Below are positions 8,063-15,868 of a stretch of 43,631 nt of DNA, piece after piece. The stretch spans positions 1 to 43,631 of the forward strand of contig NZ_JAGQCE010000019.1 of assembly GCF_024345995.1 (NCBI RefSeq), given 5' to 3'. The notes beneath the pieces were generated by a model. It ran no database searches. It worked only from the letters and a program-made list of their open reading frames with translations, and had not been told where the DNA came from. The stretch's first letter is position 1, and every line of letters begins with the position of its first letter. The position numbers and the translations under genes were made by a program. Source of the stretch: Synechococcus sp. Cruz-7E5. GTDB taxonomy: Bacteria; Cyanobacteriota; Cyanobacteriia; PCC-6307; Cyanobiaceae.

Positions 8063-8088
8063 AGTGTCCTTTTGGACCATCCCTCAAT

Positions 8089-8098
8089 TGGTGTGAGG
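8089..8098 (+). promoter_or_regulatory. Shine-Dalgarno of porin 2 with Yfr1-complementary GUGUGAGG
   Basis: TGGTGTGAGG ends 5 bases before ATG 8104, the same place as in porin 1, and holds GTGTGAGG at 8091-8098. The flanking bases differ from those of porin 1 (TG before it, TT after). All ten bases are complementary to CCTCACACCA at 9849-9858 in this gene's own 3' UTR, against 8 bases for the porin 1 3'-UTR loop. Confidence 0.7.
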
Positions 8099-8103
8099 TT
8101 CCA

Positions 8104-9789
8104 ATGAAATTATTCCAGCGTCTGCTGCTGGCACCGGTCGCCCTTGGGCTGGTGGCCCCCATGGCCGCTTCGGCCGGGGATCTCGATCTCGATGGCATGA
8201 AAAAGTATGCCGCCAAGAAAGATCAGGTGACCAGCATCACCCAGTTCTCTGATGTTCAGCCCACCGAGTGGGCCTATCAGGCACTCTCGAACCTGATCGA
8301 GCGCTATGGCTGCGTCGCCGGTTATCCCGACGGCACCTTCCGCGGCAAGCAACCCCTGAGCCGCTGGGAAGCTGCTGCTCTTCTGAATGCCTGCCTTGAT
8401 CGGATCACCGAAGTGACCGACGAGCTGCGCCGCCTGCTCAAGGAGTTTGAGAAGGAACTCGCCATTCTGCGCGGCCGCGTCGACAACCTTGAGGCCAAGG
8501 TTGGTGAATTGGAGGCTACCCAGTTCTCCACCACCACCAAACTTCAGGGTCAGGCCACCTTCGTAATCGGCGCGGTCAACGCCAGTGGTGATCGCCCGGG
8601 TGCAGGCGTCTTCGGTTCTGCCCCCGAATTCGGCAGCCGCGATGCGGCTGAAAAATATAATGCTCAGTTCGGCGCCACCACTTTCAACTACGACCTTCGG
8701 CTGAATCTGCTCACAAGCTTCACCGGCAAGGATCTGCTCTACACCCGGCTGCGCACTGGCAACTTCGACAATGCATTGAGTGGCAATGGGGTGAACCTCA
8801 CAGCCCTGGATGTGGCCAGCAATGGCTTCGGCGGTTCCGACTCCATCGGAATTGATCGTCTCTACTACCGTTTCCCGGTGGGTCGCGATTTCACCTTCAT
8901 TGTTGGTCCCAAGGCCAGGAATACTGAGTCAGTCGCTGTAACCCCGTCGCTTTATGGCAGCGGGAAGGGCGATAAGATCCTTGATGTATTCCAGCTCTGG
9001 GGTGCTCCAGGTGTCTACAACAAGGCTACCGGCTCTCTGGGCGGCGTGATCTGGAAGCAGAATGTCAAGAAAGGTCAGGGCCGATTCAGCGCTTCGGCCA
9101 ACTACGTTGCTCAGCAAGGCAGTTCCGGTCAGGTCTTCGACGGAAATGACAATGTCTGCTCCAGCAGCGAAGGCGGCATCGGCACCGATTGTGCCCGTGG
9201 CAACTTCCTGGCCCAGCTGAACTACACCGCCCCCCAGTGGAACGTCTCGCTGGCCTACCGCTACGGCCAGCAAGCCACCAACTTCCGTCGTGGCACGAAT
9301 TTCGCTGCCAGCAACAGCTGGTTCCTGACCACTGGTGAATCGAACAGTGTGGCGGCTAACGCCTACTGGCAGCCCAAGGAAAGTGGCTGGCTACCCTCGA
9401 TCAGCGTGGGCTGGGGTCTCAACAGCCTCTCCGGCAACGACAACAATGCCCTGGGTATCGAATTTGTTGATCCCTACGTGACCGAGAGCCAGAGCTGGTT
9501 CGTCGGCCTGCAGTGGAGTGATCTGTTCGGCAAAGGCAATGCCGCCGGTATGGCGGTCGGTCAGCCTGTCTTCGCCACCGCCCTTTCCCGTGGTAGCAGC
9601 GACACAGGCAATACCACCCCGGCCGATGGCAACTACGTCTGGGAGTGGTGGTACAAGTTCCAGGTCACCGACAACATTGCCGTGACCCCGGCGATCTTCT
9701 ACCTGAGCCGTCCCCTGGGGCAGCTCACCGGCGAGGACAACAGCTTCAGCAACTTCGGCGGCCTCGTGCAGACCACCTTCAAGTTCTGA
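8104..9789 (+). CDS. SLH-domain outer-membrane porin 2 (OprB/Som family)
   Basis: A 561-residue paralogue of the porin at 6134 with the same plan: signal peptide (MKLFQRLLLAPVALGLVAPM), SLH domain, coiled coil, beta-barrel and final Phe (QTTFKF). From DQVTSITQ to STTTKL, about 108 residues, the two proteins differ at only two positions (K/Q and N/T), and the DNA is also nearly identical. The barrel is strongly diverged, with different loops, insertions and a few Cys (VCSSSEGGIGTDCARG). Parts of the barrel use more AT-rich codons than the first copy. This fits tandem duplication with a conserved or gene-converted periplasmic anchor and divergent channels. It has its own promoter and terminator. 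Confidence 0.95.
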   Translation: MKLFQRLLLAPVALGLVAPMAASAGDLDLDGMKKYAAKKDQVTSITQFSDVQPTEWAYQALSNLIERYGCVAGYPDGTFRGKQPLSRWEAAALLNACLDRITEVTDELRRLLKEFEKELAILRGRVDNLEAKVGELEATQFSTTTKLQGQATFVIGAVNASGDRPGAGVFGSAPEFGSRDAAEKYNAQFGATTFNYDLRLNLLTSFTGKDLLYTRLRTGNFDNALSGNGVNLTALDVASNGFGGSDSIGIDRLYYRFPVGRDFTFIVGPKARNTESVAVTPSLYGSGKGDKILDVFQLWGAPGVYNKATGSLGGVIWKQNVKKGQGRFSASANYVAQQGSSGQVFDGNDNVCSSSEGGIGTDCARGNFLAQLNYTAPQWNVSLAYRYGQQATNFRRGTNFAASNSWFLTTGESNSVAANAYWQPKESGWLPSISVGWGLNSLSGNDNNALGIEFVDPYVTESQSWFVGLQWSDLFGKGNAAGMAVGQPVFATALSRGSSDTGNTTPADGNYVWEWWYKFQVTDNIAVTPAIFYLSRPLGQLTGEDNSFSNFGGLVQTTFKF

Positions 9790-9795
9790 TCCAAC

Positions 9796-9882
9796 GGGCA
9801 CGGCCCTGGTTGCTGCTATCAGCCCAGGTCGTGTCCTCTCCTCCGGCTCCTCACACCACCGGCCCCCGTCAGGGGGCTTTTT
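9796..9882 (+). ncRNA. Yfr1-like element in the 3' UTR of porin 2
   Basis: The element begins 7 bases after the porin 2 stop. Stem-loop one pairs GGGCACG (9796-9802) with CGTGTCC (9830-9836, one G-U), and inside it CCTGG with CCAGG and GCTG with CAGC, the last closed by a CTAT loop. About 25 unpaired bases follow, containing CTCCTCACAC (9847-9856), and then a terminator hairpin with a T-run (9862-9882). Two stem-loops flanking a single-stranded CUCCUCACAC is the architecture of the sRNA Yfr1. Known Yfr1 genes are short, usually read ACUCCUCACAC and sit elsewhere (near guaB/trxA), so this may be a 3'-UTR-derived relative or a relocated Yfr1. Expression as a separate RNA is not shown by the sequence. 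Confidence 0.6.
9862..9882 (+). terminator. Intrinsic terminator after porin 2
   Basis: GCCCCC and GGGGGC pair around a GTCA loop, followed by five T. It ends the porin 2 transcript and would also form the 3' end of any RNA released from the Yfr1-like element. Confidence 0.92.
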
Positions 9883-9930
9883 CATGGCTGGAGCCCTTGT
9901 CATGATGGGTTCAGCTCCCAGCAATCCCCC

Positions 9931-10608
9931 TTGAAGGCAGCCCTGGCCAGCAGCGATTTCTATGCCGTTCTGGGCGTTCCAGCCACGGCTGCGGCAGATG
10001 AGATCAAGGCGGCGTACCGCGCTCTGGTCAAACGGCACCATCCCGATGCCGGTGGGGATGACACCGCGATCCTGGCCATCAATGCCGCCTGGGCCGTTCT
10101 TGGAGATGGCGACCGGCGTCGCACCTACGACATCAGCCGGCAACCCTCAGCCAGCAGCCGGCGGCATGGCTCCAGAGTCGCCACCCCAGCCCATCGCGGC
10201 CTCGATCGCGACGGGGCCCTGCTGGGCTGGTTGCAGCAGGTCTATGGGCCGATCGATCGTCTGCTTGCCCAGGTCATCAACCCATTCCCCGGCCAGCTTC
10301 GGGCCCTGGCTGCCGATCCTTACGACGACAGCCTGATGGAGGCGTTCTGCACCTATCTGGAGCAGAGCCGGAGCCGCATGGACAAGGTGGAGGCACTTTA
10401 TCGTTCAATCCCTTGCCCGAGCGAGGCCCGGGGGTTTGGCCTAAGCCTCTACCACTGCCTCAGCCAGGTCCAGGACGCCCTGCTGGAGCTGGAGCGCTAC
10501 ACCCTGGGCTACGTCGACAGATACTTGCACGATGGCCGCGAGATGCTGAGGGAAGCCAAGCAACGGCGCAGCCGCCTCAAGGAAGAGCGTCGAAGCCTCG
10601 ATCTCTAG
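9931..10608 (+). CDS. J-domain (DnaJ-like) protein
   Basis: A 225-residue protein starting with a J domain: DFYAVLGV at about residues 9-16, then AYRALVKRHHPDAGG with the HPD tripeptide that stimulates the DnaK/Hsp70 ATPase. There is no zinc-finger or Gly/Phe region, so it is not a full-length DnaJ. The other roughly 150 residues are helical and not recognised, ending in a basic stretch (AKQRRSRLKEERRSLDL). The start is probably TTG 9931, because no ATG or GTG lies in frame before the J domain. The likely role is a specialised DnaK co-chaperone. Its TAG overlaps the TAG of the convergent ndhO gene in a shared CTAG. Confidence 0.85.
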   Translation: MKAALASSDFYAVLGVPATAAADEIKAAYRALVKRHHPDAGGDDTAILAINAAWAVLGDGDRRRTYDISRQPSASSRRHGSRVATPAHRGLDRDGALLGWLQQVYGPIDRLLAQVINPFPGQLRALAADPYDDSLMEAFCTYLEQSRSRMDKVEALYRSIPCPSEARGFGLSLYHCLSQVQDALLELERYTLGYVDRYLHDGREMLREAKQRRSRLKEERRSLDL

Positions 10609-10853
10609 CAGGCCTCAAGCTGATCGAGCCGCAGCCATACGTCCGGCACCGGCAGGCGCCACCGCAGCTGGGCGAATTCGCCGCTGATGGCCAGCACTTC
10701 GCCTGGACCTTCAAACAAATAGTCGGGGGGAGTGGGATCGCTGGCAGCCGCTTCAAGGCTGCCCAGATAGGCATTCCTGCTGACCTTCACCAGGGAGCCT
10801 TTCTTGATGGCAGCGGCCTTGGGGGCAACGGCATCTGTTGGGGTCTGGGCCAT
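10605..10853 (-). CDS. ndhO: NAD(P)H-quinone oxidoreductase subunit O
   Basis: An 82-residue protein matching NdhO, a small peripheral subunit of the cyanobacterial thylakoid NDH-1 complex for cyclic electron flow and respiration. Recognisable features are IKKGSLVKVSRNAYLGSLEA, PPDYLFEGPGEVLAISGEFA and the ending PDVWLRLDQLE. The length fits the family, with a short Ala-rich N-terminal extension. It stands alone on this strand, convergent with the J-domain gene, and shares the CTAG stop palindrome at 10605-10608. Confidence 0.92.
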   Translation of the reverse strand: MAQTPTDAVAPKAAAIKKGSLVKVSRNAYLGSLEAAASDPTPPDYLFEGPGEVLAISGEFAQLRWRLPVPDVWLRLDQLEAC

Positions 10854-10947
10854 TGACAGTCAGCACTCCGCTTGGAATCACGCTAGGCCCTGCTCGGAGG
10901 ACTGGGGCGCCTCTTAGCCTCGGCAGCGGTGTGTGCTGCCTGGGCCC

Positions 10948-11883
10948 GTGAGACTGCTGCTGCTGGGATGTACGGGGTTCGTGGGGCGCGAGCTGGTGCC
11001 CCACCTGCTTGCTCGGGGGCACCACCTGGTGGTGGTGAGCCGTCAGTTGGTGCCCCTGGTGGGGCTGGAGCACCCTGAACTGCGGCGAATCCAGGCGGAT
11101 CCGGCCCTGGCGGCCTCCTGGCAGGAGCCGACTCTGAGCGTTGCCGTGGCTGAGGCGGACGGGGTGGTGAATCTGGCCGGGGAGCCGATCGCGGAGAAGC
11201 GCTGGAGTGACGAGCAGCGGCGCAGGCTGATCGACAGTCGGCTGGGCAGCACCAGCAATCTGGTGGAGGCGCTGAGGGCCCATCCCCGGCCGAACAGGGT
11301 GCTGGTGAGCGGTTCCGCCGTGGGCTACTACGGCAGCAGCGAGGACGCCCGCTTCAGCGAATCGAGCCCTGCGGCGCCGGATCTGCTTGGTCAGCTCTGC
11401 CGCGACTGGGAGGCAGCTGCCGATCTGGCTCCCTCCGACTGCCGGGTGGTGAAGCTGCGGATCGGCATCGTTCTCGGCCCCGATGGTGGTGCCCTCGGCA
11501 AGATGTTGCCGGTGTTCCGCTCTGGTCTGGGCGGCCCGATCGGCTCCGGACGGCAGTGGATGAGCTGGATTCATCGCACCGACCTCTGCGTGCTGATCGC
11601 CAGCGCCCTGGAGACCCAGGATTACCAGGGCGTTTACAACGCCGTGGCTCCCCAGCCGGTGCGCATGGGCCGATTCGCGGCAGCCCTTGGCAGGGTGCTG
11701 AAGCGTCCCAGCCTGCTGCCGGTTCCCGCACCGGTGCTGCAGTTGATGCTCGGGGATGGTGCCTCGGTGGTTCTCGAAGGCCAGCAGGTGGACTCCGAGC
11801 GGCTGGAACTCCAGGGCTTCACTTTTCGCTACCCCGATCTCGACTCAGCCCTTGCCGCTGCCACCAGCCCAGCAGCCCACTGA
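10948..11883 (+). CDS. TIGR01777-family NAD(P)-dependent epimerase (YfcH/SulA-like)
   Basis: A protein of about 311 residues with an N-terminal Rossmann fold (VRLLLLGCTGFVGRELVPHL, nucleotide-binding GxxGxxG variant). It then shows VVNLAGEPIAEKRW, RVLVSGSAVGYYG (the SDR YxxxK region is atypical, as in this family), LRIGIVLGPDGGALGKMLP and WMSWIHRTDL, all typical of TIGR01777 proteins. Family members are linked to cell-division inhibitor SulA-like or plant giant-chloroplast proteins; the substrate is unknown. I chose GTG 10948 because the family usually starts right at the Rossmann strand; GTG 10933 is the alternative. The last 65 bases overlap, tail to tail, the small membrane gene on the other strand. 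Confidence 0.88.
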   Translation: MRLLLLGCTGFVGRELVPHLLARGHHLVVVSRQLVPLVGLEHPELRRIQADPALAASWQEPTLSVAVAEADGVVNLAGEPIAEKRWSDEQRRRLIDSRLGSTSNLVEALRAHPRPNRVLVSGSAVGYYGSSEDARFSESSPAAPDLLGQLCRDWEAAADLAPSDCRVVKLRIGIVLGPDGGALGKMLPVFRSGLGGPIGSGRQWMSWIHRTDLCVLIASALETQDYQGVYNAVAPQPVRMGRFAAALGRVLKRPSLLPVPAPVLQLMLGDGASVVLEGQQVDSERLELQGFTFRYPDLDSALAAATSPAAH

Positions 11884-12124
11884 CCAGGGCGGCCGCCATC
11901 AGCAGGCCGATCGCCGGGGTGAACAGAGGATCCCAGAGCCTCTGAAGCAGTTGGAGCGGTGCCTCCACATGCTGGCTGTGCAGAGTCACCGCCAGGGCAA
12001 ACCAGATCGCCCCCGCGATCACCAGGAACACATCGATCACCAGCACGGTGTCGATCCAGCGCTTCAGCCGCGGCGCAAGGGCTTCAGTGCTGGCGGCATC
12101 ACTGGAGCGGGGCTGAGGGTTCAT
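11819..12124 (-). CDS. Small two-helix membrane protein, unknown
   Basis: A 101-residue protein starting MNPQPRSSDAAST. Two hydrophobic segments are clear: about residues 28-48 (VLVIDVFLVIAGAIWFALAV) and 68-86 (LFTPAIGLLMAAALVSGLLG), with a basic C-terminus. I recognise no family. The start at ATG 12124 overlaps the end of the upstream LpxB-related gene by 26 bases, and the 3' end overlaps the convergent epimerase by 65 bases. The frame is open further upstream, but that part shadows the neighbour. The membrane topology and operon position favour a real gene. Confidence 0.65.
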   Translation of the reverse strand: MNPQPRSSDAASTEALAPRLKRWIDTVLVIDVFLVIAGAIWFALAVTLHSQHVEAPLQLLQRLWDPLFTPAIGLLMAAALVSGLLGWWQRQGLSRDRGSEK

Positions 12125-13325
12125 TGAGGACCTGCAGGATCTGCCCAGCCATCCTGGCGGCCCCGCCGGGACCACCGATGCGCTCCAGGCCGTTGCGTCG
12201 GCAGCGCTCGCCCAGATCGGTGTGCTGCAGCTGGTGCAGCACTTCGCCCACCAGCGCGGCGGTGCCGCCAAGGCTTCGCTCCGAGCCCGGCTCCCCCTCG
12301 GCACTGAACAGCGAGGGCCCCAGCAGGCGTCGTTGGGCCTCGGCGAAATTGGGGCTGAACTGGGGCCCGCCCCCCGCCAGCTGAACCACGGGTTTGCCCA
12401 GACCCACGGCCTGTTCCGTGGCCGTGCCGGTCATCGCCAGCAGCAGATCGGCCTGCTGCACCACCGCCTGGAATTCCCCCCAGTGCAGCCTCAGCTCCAG
12501 CTCCCCGCGGCACAGACGCCCAGACGGCTCCAGCTGCCAGCCCAGGGGGCGGCTGAGCCTGGCCACTGTCGCCTTGTCGATGGCCCCCACCAGGGCGGCG
12601 TTCAGCTGGAGGCCGCCGCTGGCCTGCAGGGCGGCAGGCAAGCGGGTGAGCACCTGCAGCATCAACTCGAAGTTGCGCAGGGCCTCCGGCAGGCGGCTGC
12701 CAGGCAGCAGCCCCAGCCGGGGGCTGGGCGCCCCGACCCCTGGTCCGTCGAGGGGAGGTGCGCTCTCCAGGACCCTGTCGAGGAAGGGGTTGCCGAGAAA
12801 GTCCACAGGCCGCCCGAGCTGGTGACTCAGGTCTGTGGCGGTGAATGCATCCCGGCTGAACACCCTGCGGAAGCGGCGGCTGCGCAGGCAGCTTCCGCAG
12901 GGCCAGGGCAGGCGCAGGCGGCCTTCGTAGTGGCTGGAGTAGGCCACCAGGTAGGTGACCACCGGCCGGCGGCTGCACCAGGCGGCCAGTACGGGGATCA
13001 CATCCCCGACCACCACCACCGCGGCGCAGTGCCGGGCTTCTCGGAAAAACAGCACCAGCTGGCTGAGCAGGTAGGTGAGCTGGCCCTGCACCAGTTCAGT
13101 CAGGCGTCCGCCGAGGCTGGTGTAGCCAAGGCCGCCGGTGCTGAATTCACGGGTGTGCCCGAGCACGGGCAATCCAGCCTGGCGGTAGGCGCCGCCATGA
13201 CCCACCAGCGGCAGGGCCACCACCTCCAGCCCCAGTTTCTGGAGCTCCTGTCCGATCAGGCTGCCGCTGAGGTCTTCCCCATGGCCATTGCTGAGCAGCA
13301 GCAGGCGCCGGGGGGGATCGCCCAT
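12099..13325 (-). CDS. Lipid-A-disaccharide synthase-related protein (TIGR03492)
   Basis: A 408-residue protein resembling the cyanobacterial TIGR03492 group, related to LpxB and other GT-B glycosyltransferases. It opens with RRLLLLSNGHGEDLSGSLIG, has VVVVGDVIPVLAAW and TYLVAYSSHYEG in the middle and, in the second half, LLLAMTGTATEQAVGLGKPVVQLAG, a donor-binding GT-B loop. True LpxB condenses UDP-diacylglucosamine with lipid X; the function of this group is not settled. ATG 13325 has a GGAG 10 bases upstream and is preferred to TTG 13346. It follows the TPR gene by 17 bases and is probably co-transcribed with it. Confidence 0.85.
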   Translation of the reverse strand: MGDPPRRLLLLSNGHGEDLSGSLIGQELQKLGLEVVALPLVGHGGAYRQAGLPVLGHTREFSTGGLGYTSLGGRLTELVQGQLTYLLSQLVLFFREARHCAAVVVVGDVIPVLAAWCSRRPVVTYLVAYSSHYEGRLRLPWPCGSCLRSRRFRRVFSRDAFTATDLSHQLGRPVDFLGNPFLDRVLESAPPLDGPGVGAPSPRLGLLPGSRLPEALRNFELMLQVLTRLPAALQASGGLQLNAALVGAIDKATVARLSRPLGWQLEPSGRLCRGELELRLHWGEFQAVVQQADLLLAMTGTATEQAVGLGKPVVQLAGGGPQFSPNFAEAQRRLLGPSLFSAEGEPGSERSLGGTAALVGEVLHQLQHTDLGERCRRNGLERIGGPGGAARMAGQILQVLNEPSAPLQ

Positions 13326-13342
13326 CGTGGGGGCTCCAGGGA

Positions 13343-13771
13343 TCAACCCTGCAGCCAGGCCTTGACCTTCTCCAGGGCACCCCAGCCTGGGCGCCGCCTG
13401 AGCCCATCGGCTATCGCCTCGTTCAGTTCGCTGGCCAGCTCCGGTGATACGGCGGTGATGCGCAGCACCAGATCGATGTGCTCCCGCACTCCTTTGGCGC
13501 CCGACTCGAGCATGGCCAGACAGAGGTTCACCCGCGACTGGGGGTCCTGGGGGTTGAGCTTTACCGCCATCCGGGCTGAGCGCAGCGCCGCTTCGGATTG
13601 GTCTTCGAGCAGCTGCAGCCAGGCCAGGCAGGTCCAGGCTGCCGCCAGGCGGGGAGCCTGGGACGTGATCGTCAGGAAGTCGTCGATGACGTCAGCGGCT
13701 GCAGCTCCCTGCTGGTAGCGGCCAATGGCCTGATCGAACAGGGCTTCGGCGGACTTGGTGGTGGCCGTCAT
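13343..13771 (-). CDS. TPR-like protein, unknown function
   Basis: A 142-residue helical protein with helix pairs resembling tetratricopeptide repeats, for example AAAWTCLAWLQLLEDQSEAA and ARMAVKLNPQDPQSRVNLCL, the latter with the typical NPxxxxxxxNL spacing. There is no signal peptide or membrane segment, so it is probably a cytoplasmic scaffold. It lies between the IscA-type gene (57 bases away) and the LpxB-related gene on the same strand, so the three may be one unit. The specific partner cannot be inferred. Confidence 0.75.
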   Translation of the reverse strand: MTATTKSAEALFDQAIGRYQQGAAAADVIDDFLTITSQAPRLAAAWTCLAWLQLLEDQSEAALRSARMAVKLNPQDPQSRVNLCLAMLESGAKGVREHIDLVLRITAVSPELASELNEAIADGLRRRPGWGALEKVKAWLQG

Positions 13772-13827
13772 CGGCAGCGGCTGCGGGTGACCCAGATTCC
13801 CACGCTGAAGGTCCGCATCTGGGCGGT

Positions 13828-14256
13828 TCAGACGGCGAAGGAGCTGCCGCAGCCGCAGGTCTGGCTGGCATTGGGGTTGGTGAAATTGAAGCCACCACCG
13901 ATCAGGGCAGAGCTGAAATCCAACTGCATGCCGTAGATGTAGAGCAAGCTCTTGGGATCGCTCACCACCCGGAAGCTGGGGGCGCCATCAGGCTCATAGA
14001 CGTAATGCTCGTCATCGTCGCGAATCGCGGCGCTGTCGATGAAATCCATGGTGTAGCTCATGCCGCTGCAGCCGCCGGAGCGCACTCCCACCCTCAGGAG
14101 CTTGTCGTTGCCCTGCTGCTGCATCAGGGCGGCCAGCTGCTTCATGGCCGGCTCGGTGATGCGGATGCCCTTGCCGTCCTTTCCGGTGTGAGTTGCCACA
14201 GGTGCCGCCGCGGCCTCCTGGGTCGGGGCGGGAGCATCGGTTGTGGGGCTGCTCAT
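13828..14256 (-). CDS. HesB/IscA/SufA-type Fe-S cluster carrier
   Basis: A 142-residue A-type carrier protein. After a low-complexity Ala/Pro-rich N-terminus of about 30 residues comes the core: [39 protein letters not shown] and, at the C-terminus, [12 protein letters not shown]. The three cysteines (one in SGGCSG, two in CGCG) are the conserved iron-sulfur ligands. It probably receives clusters from the SUF scaffold and delivers them to apo-proteins. It is divergent from zds across 122 bases that contain a 10-bp inverted repeat. Confidence 0.93.
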   Translation of the reverse strand: MSSPTTDAPAPTQEAAAAPVATHTGKDGKGIRITEPAMKQLAALMQQQGNDKLLRVGVRSGGCSGMSYTMDFIDSAAIRDDDEHYVYEPDGAPSFRVVSDPKSLLYIYGMQLDFSSALIGGGFNFTNPNASQTCGCGSSFAV

Positions 14257-14294
14257 GGGCGAGGCCTGGGGCAGGTGGAACGGGTTGTCAGGAC

Positions 14295-14355
14295 ACTCTA
14301 TGGATCAATCTCGAGCTCTGGCGTCCCGCCGTCGCCGTGGACGGCTCCATAGAGT
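14295..14355. promoter_or_regulatory. 10-bp inverted repeat between iscA-type gene and zds
   Basis: ACTCTATGGA (14295-14304) and TCCATAGAGT (14346-14355) are perfect inverted copies 41 bases apart, inside the 122-base divergent intergenic region. Read 5'-3', each strand therefore carries ACTCTATGGA upstream of its own gene, at 74 bases (zds) and 89 bases (iscA-type). It could be a pair of -10-like elements (TCTATG/TATGGA), an operator for a shared regulator, or a hairpin in the leader. The sequence alone does not decide. Confidence 0.55.
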
Positions 14356-14378
14356 CGGCTCACCTGAAGGAGTCAAGG

Positions 14379-15863
14379 GTGCGCGTCGCCATCGTGGGAG
14401 CTGGTCTGGCCGGTCTGTCAGCCGCGGTCGATCTCTGTGATGCCGGCCACCAGGTTGACCTCTATGAATCCCGCTCGTTCGTGGGTGGCAAGGTGGGCAG
14501 CTGGGTCGATGCGGACGGCAACCACATCGAGATGGGCCTGCATGTCTTCTTCTTCAATTACGCCAACCTTTTCGCCCTGATGCGCAAGGTGGGTGCCTTT
14601 GGCAACCTTCTGCCCAAGCAGCACACCCATCTGTTCGTCAACAAGGGCGGCGATCTGCGTGAACTGGATTTCCGCTTCCCGATCGGAGCCCCTTTCAACG
14701 GGCTCAAGGCCTTCTTCACCACCCCGCAGCTTGACTGGATCGACAAGCTGCGCAATGCCCTGGCCCTGGGCACCAGCCCGATCGTGCGTGGTCTGGTGGA
14801 CTACGAGGGGGCGATGGGAGTGATACGGTCCCTCGACCGAATCAGCTTTCGCGACTGGTTCCTCGGCCATGGAGGCAGCGCCCGCAGTGTCGAGCGGATG
14901 TGGGATCCGATTGCCTATGCCCTGGGCTTCATCGACTGCGAGGCCATCTCGGCCCGCTGCATGCTCACCATCTTCATGATGTTCGCCTCCAAGACCGAGG
15001 CGTCCAAGCTGAATCTGCTCAAGGGTTCGCCGCATCGCTGGCTGCACCAGCCCATCCTCGATTACATCGAAGCCCGCGGGGCCAGGCTGCATCTCCGCCA
15101 CCGCGTCAGTGAGGTCTGCTTCGACGAGGGGGCGGGGCCGGAGGCGGCGCCCCAGGTCACGGCCCTGCGCCTGGGTACCCCCGATGGGGAGATCAGTGTC
15201 GAGGCCGACGCTTACCTGGCGGCCTGCGATGTGCCCGGCATCCAGAGGCTGCTGCCGCCCTCCTGGCGCCGCTTCACCCAGTTTGAGAACATCTACCGGC
15301 TGGAGGCGGTGCCGGTGGCCACGGTGCAACTGCGCTACGACGGCTGGGTCACCGAGCTCGGGGAGGGCGAAGCCCACGCCGCTGCCCGCTGTGATCTCAG
15401 CCGTGCGAGCGGACTGGACAACCTGCTGTACACCGCCGACGCCGATTTCAGCTGCTTCGCCGACCTTGCTCTCGCCAGCCCAGCCGACTACAGGCGCGAG
15501 GGGGAGGGATCCCTGTTGCAGTGTGTGCTCACTCCCGGTGACCCCTGGATTTCCCGCCGAAACGACGAGATCGCCGCTTTGGTGGACGCCCAGGTGCGTG
15601 AGCTGTTCCCATCAGCCCGCGGCCTGAACCTGATCTGGAGCAACGTGGTCAAACTGGCTCAGTCGTTGTATCGCGAGGCCCCCGGCATGGAACCCTTCCG
15701 CCCGCAGCAGCGCACCCCGGTGGACAATTTCTTTCTGGCTGGCAGTTACACCCGACAGGATTACATCGATTCGATGGAGGGGGCCACCATGAGCGGACGA
15801 CTGGCGGCAGCCGCCATCCTTGATCAGCCGGTACGGCTCGCCTCCGTGGCGGCTGTCGCCTGA
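14379..15863 (+). CDS. zds: 9,9'-di-cis-zeta-carotene desaturase
   Basis: A 494-residue FAD-dependent desaturase of the plant/cyanobacterial type (Zds/CrtQ). It converts zeta-carotene through neurosporene to lycopene in carotenoid synthesis, passing electrons to plastoquinone. It shows an N-terminal FAD-binding motif ([20 protein letters not shown]) and the family stretches [33 protein letters not shown] and [20 protein letters not shown]. At the C-terminus are [19 protein letters not shown] and [12 protein letters not shown]. The start is GTG 14379, with GAAGGA 7 bases upstream, although the frame is open to 14193. It is divergent from the IscA-type gene, and the SRPBCC gene follows after 5 bases, a pairing common in cyanobacteria. 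Confidence 0.95.
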   Translation: MRVAIVGAGLAGLSAAVDLCDAGHQVDLYESRSFVGGKVGSWVDADGNHIEMGLHVFFFNYANLFALMRKVGAFGNLLPKQHTHLFVNKGGDLRELDFRFPIGAPFNGLKAFFTTPQLDWIDKLRNALALGTSPIVRGLVDYEGAMGVIRSLDRISFRDWFLGHGGSARSVERMWDPIAYALGFIDCEAISARCMLTIFMMFASKTEASKLNLLKGSPHRWLHQPILDYIEARGARLHLRHRVSEVCFDEGAGPEAAPQVTALRLGTPDGEISVEADAYLAACDVPGIQRLLPPSWRRFTQFENIYRLEAVPVATVQLRYDGWVTELGEGEAHAAARCDLSRASGLDNLLYTADADFSCFADLALASPADYRREGEGSLLQCVLTPGDPWISRRNDEIAALVDAQVRELFPSARGLNLIWSNVVKLAQSLYREAPGMEPFRPQQRTPVDNFFLAGSYTRQDYIDSMEGATMSGRLAAAAILDQPVRLASVAAVA

Positions 15864-15868
15864 TCACC

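Noticed and set aside
9796-9882. Calling this region the yfr1 gene itself
   Set aside because: The motif begins G and not A before CUCCUCACAC, the element is longer than known Yfr1 and the gene neighbourhood differs. I call it Yfr1-like only.
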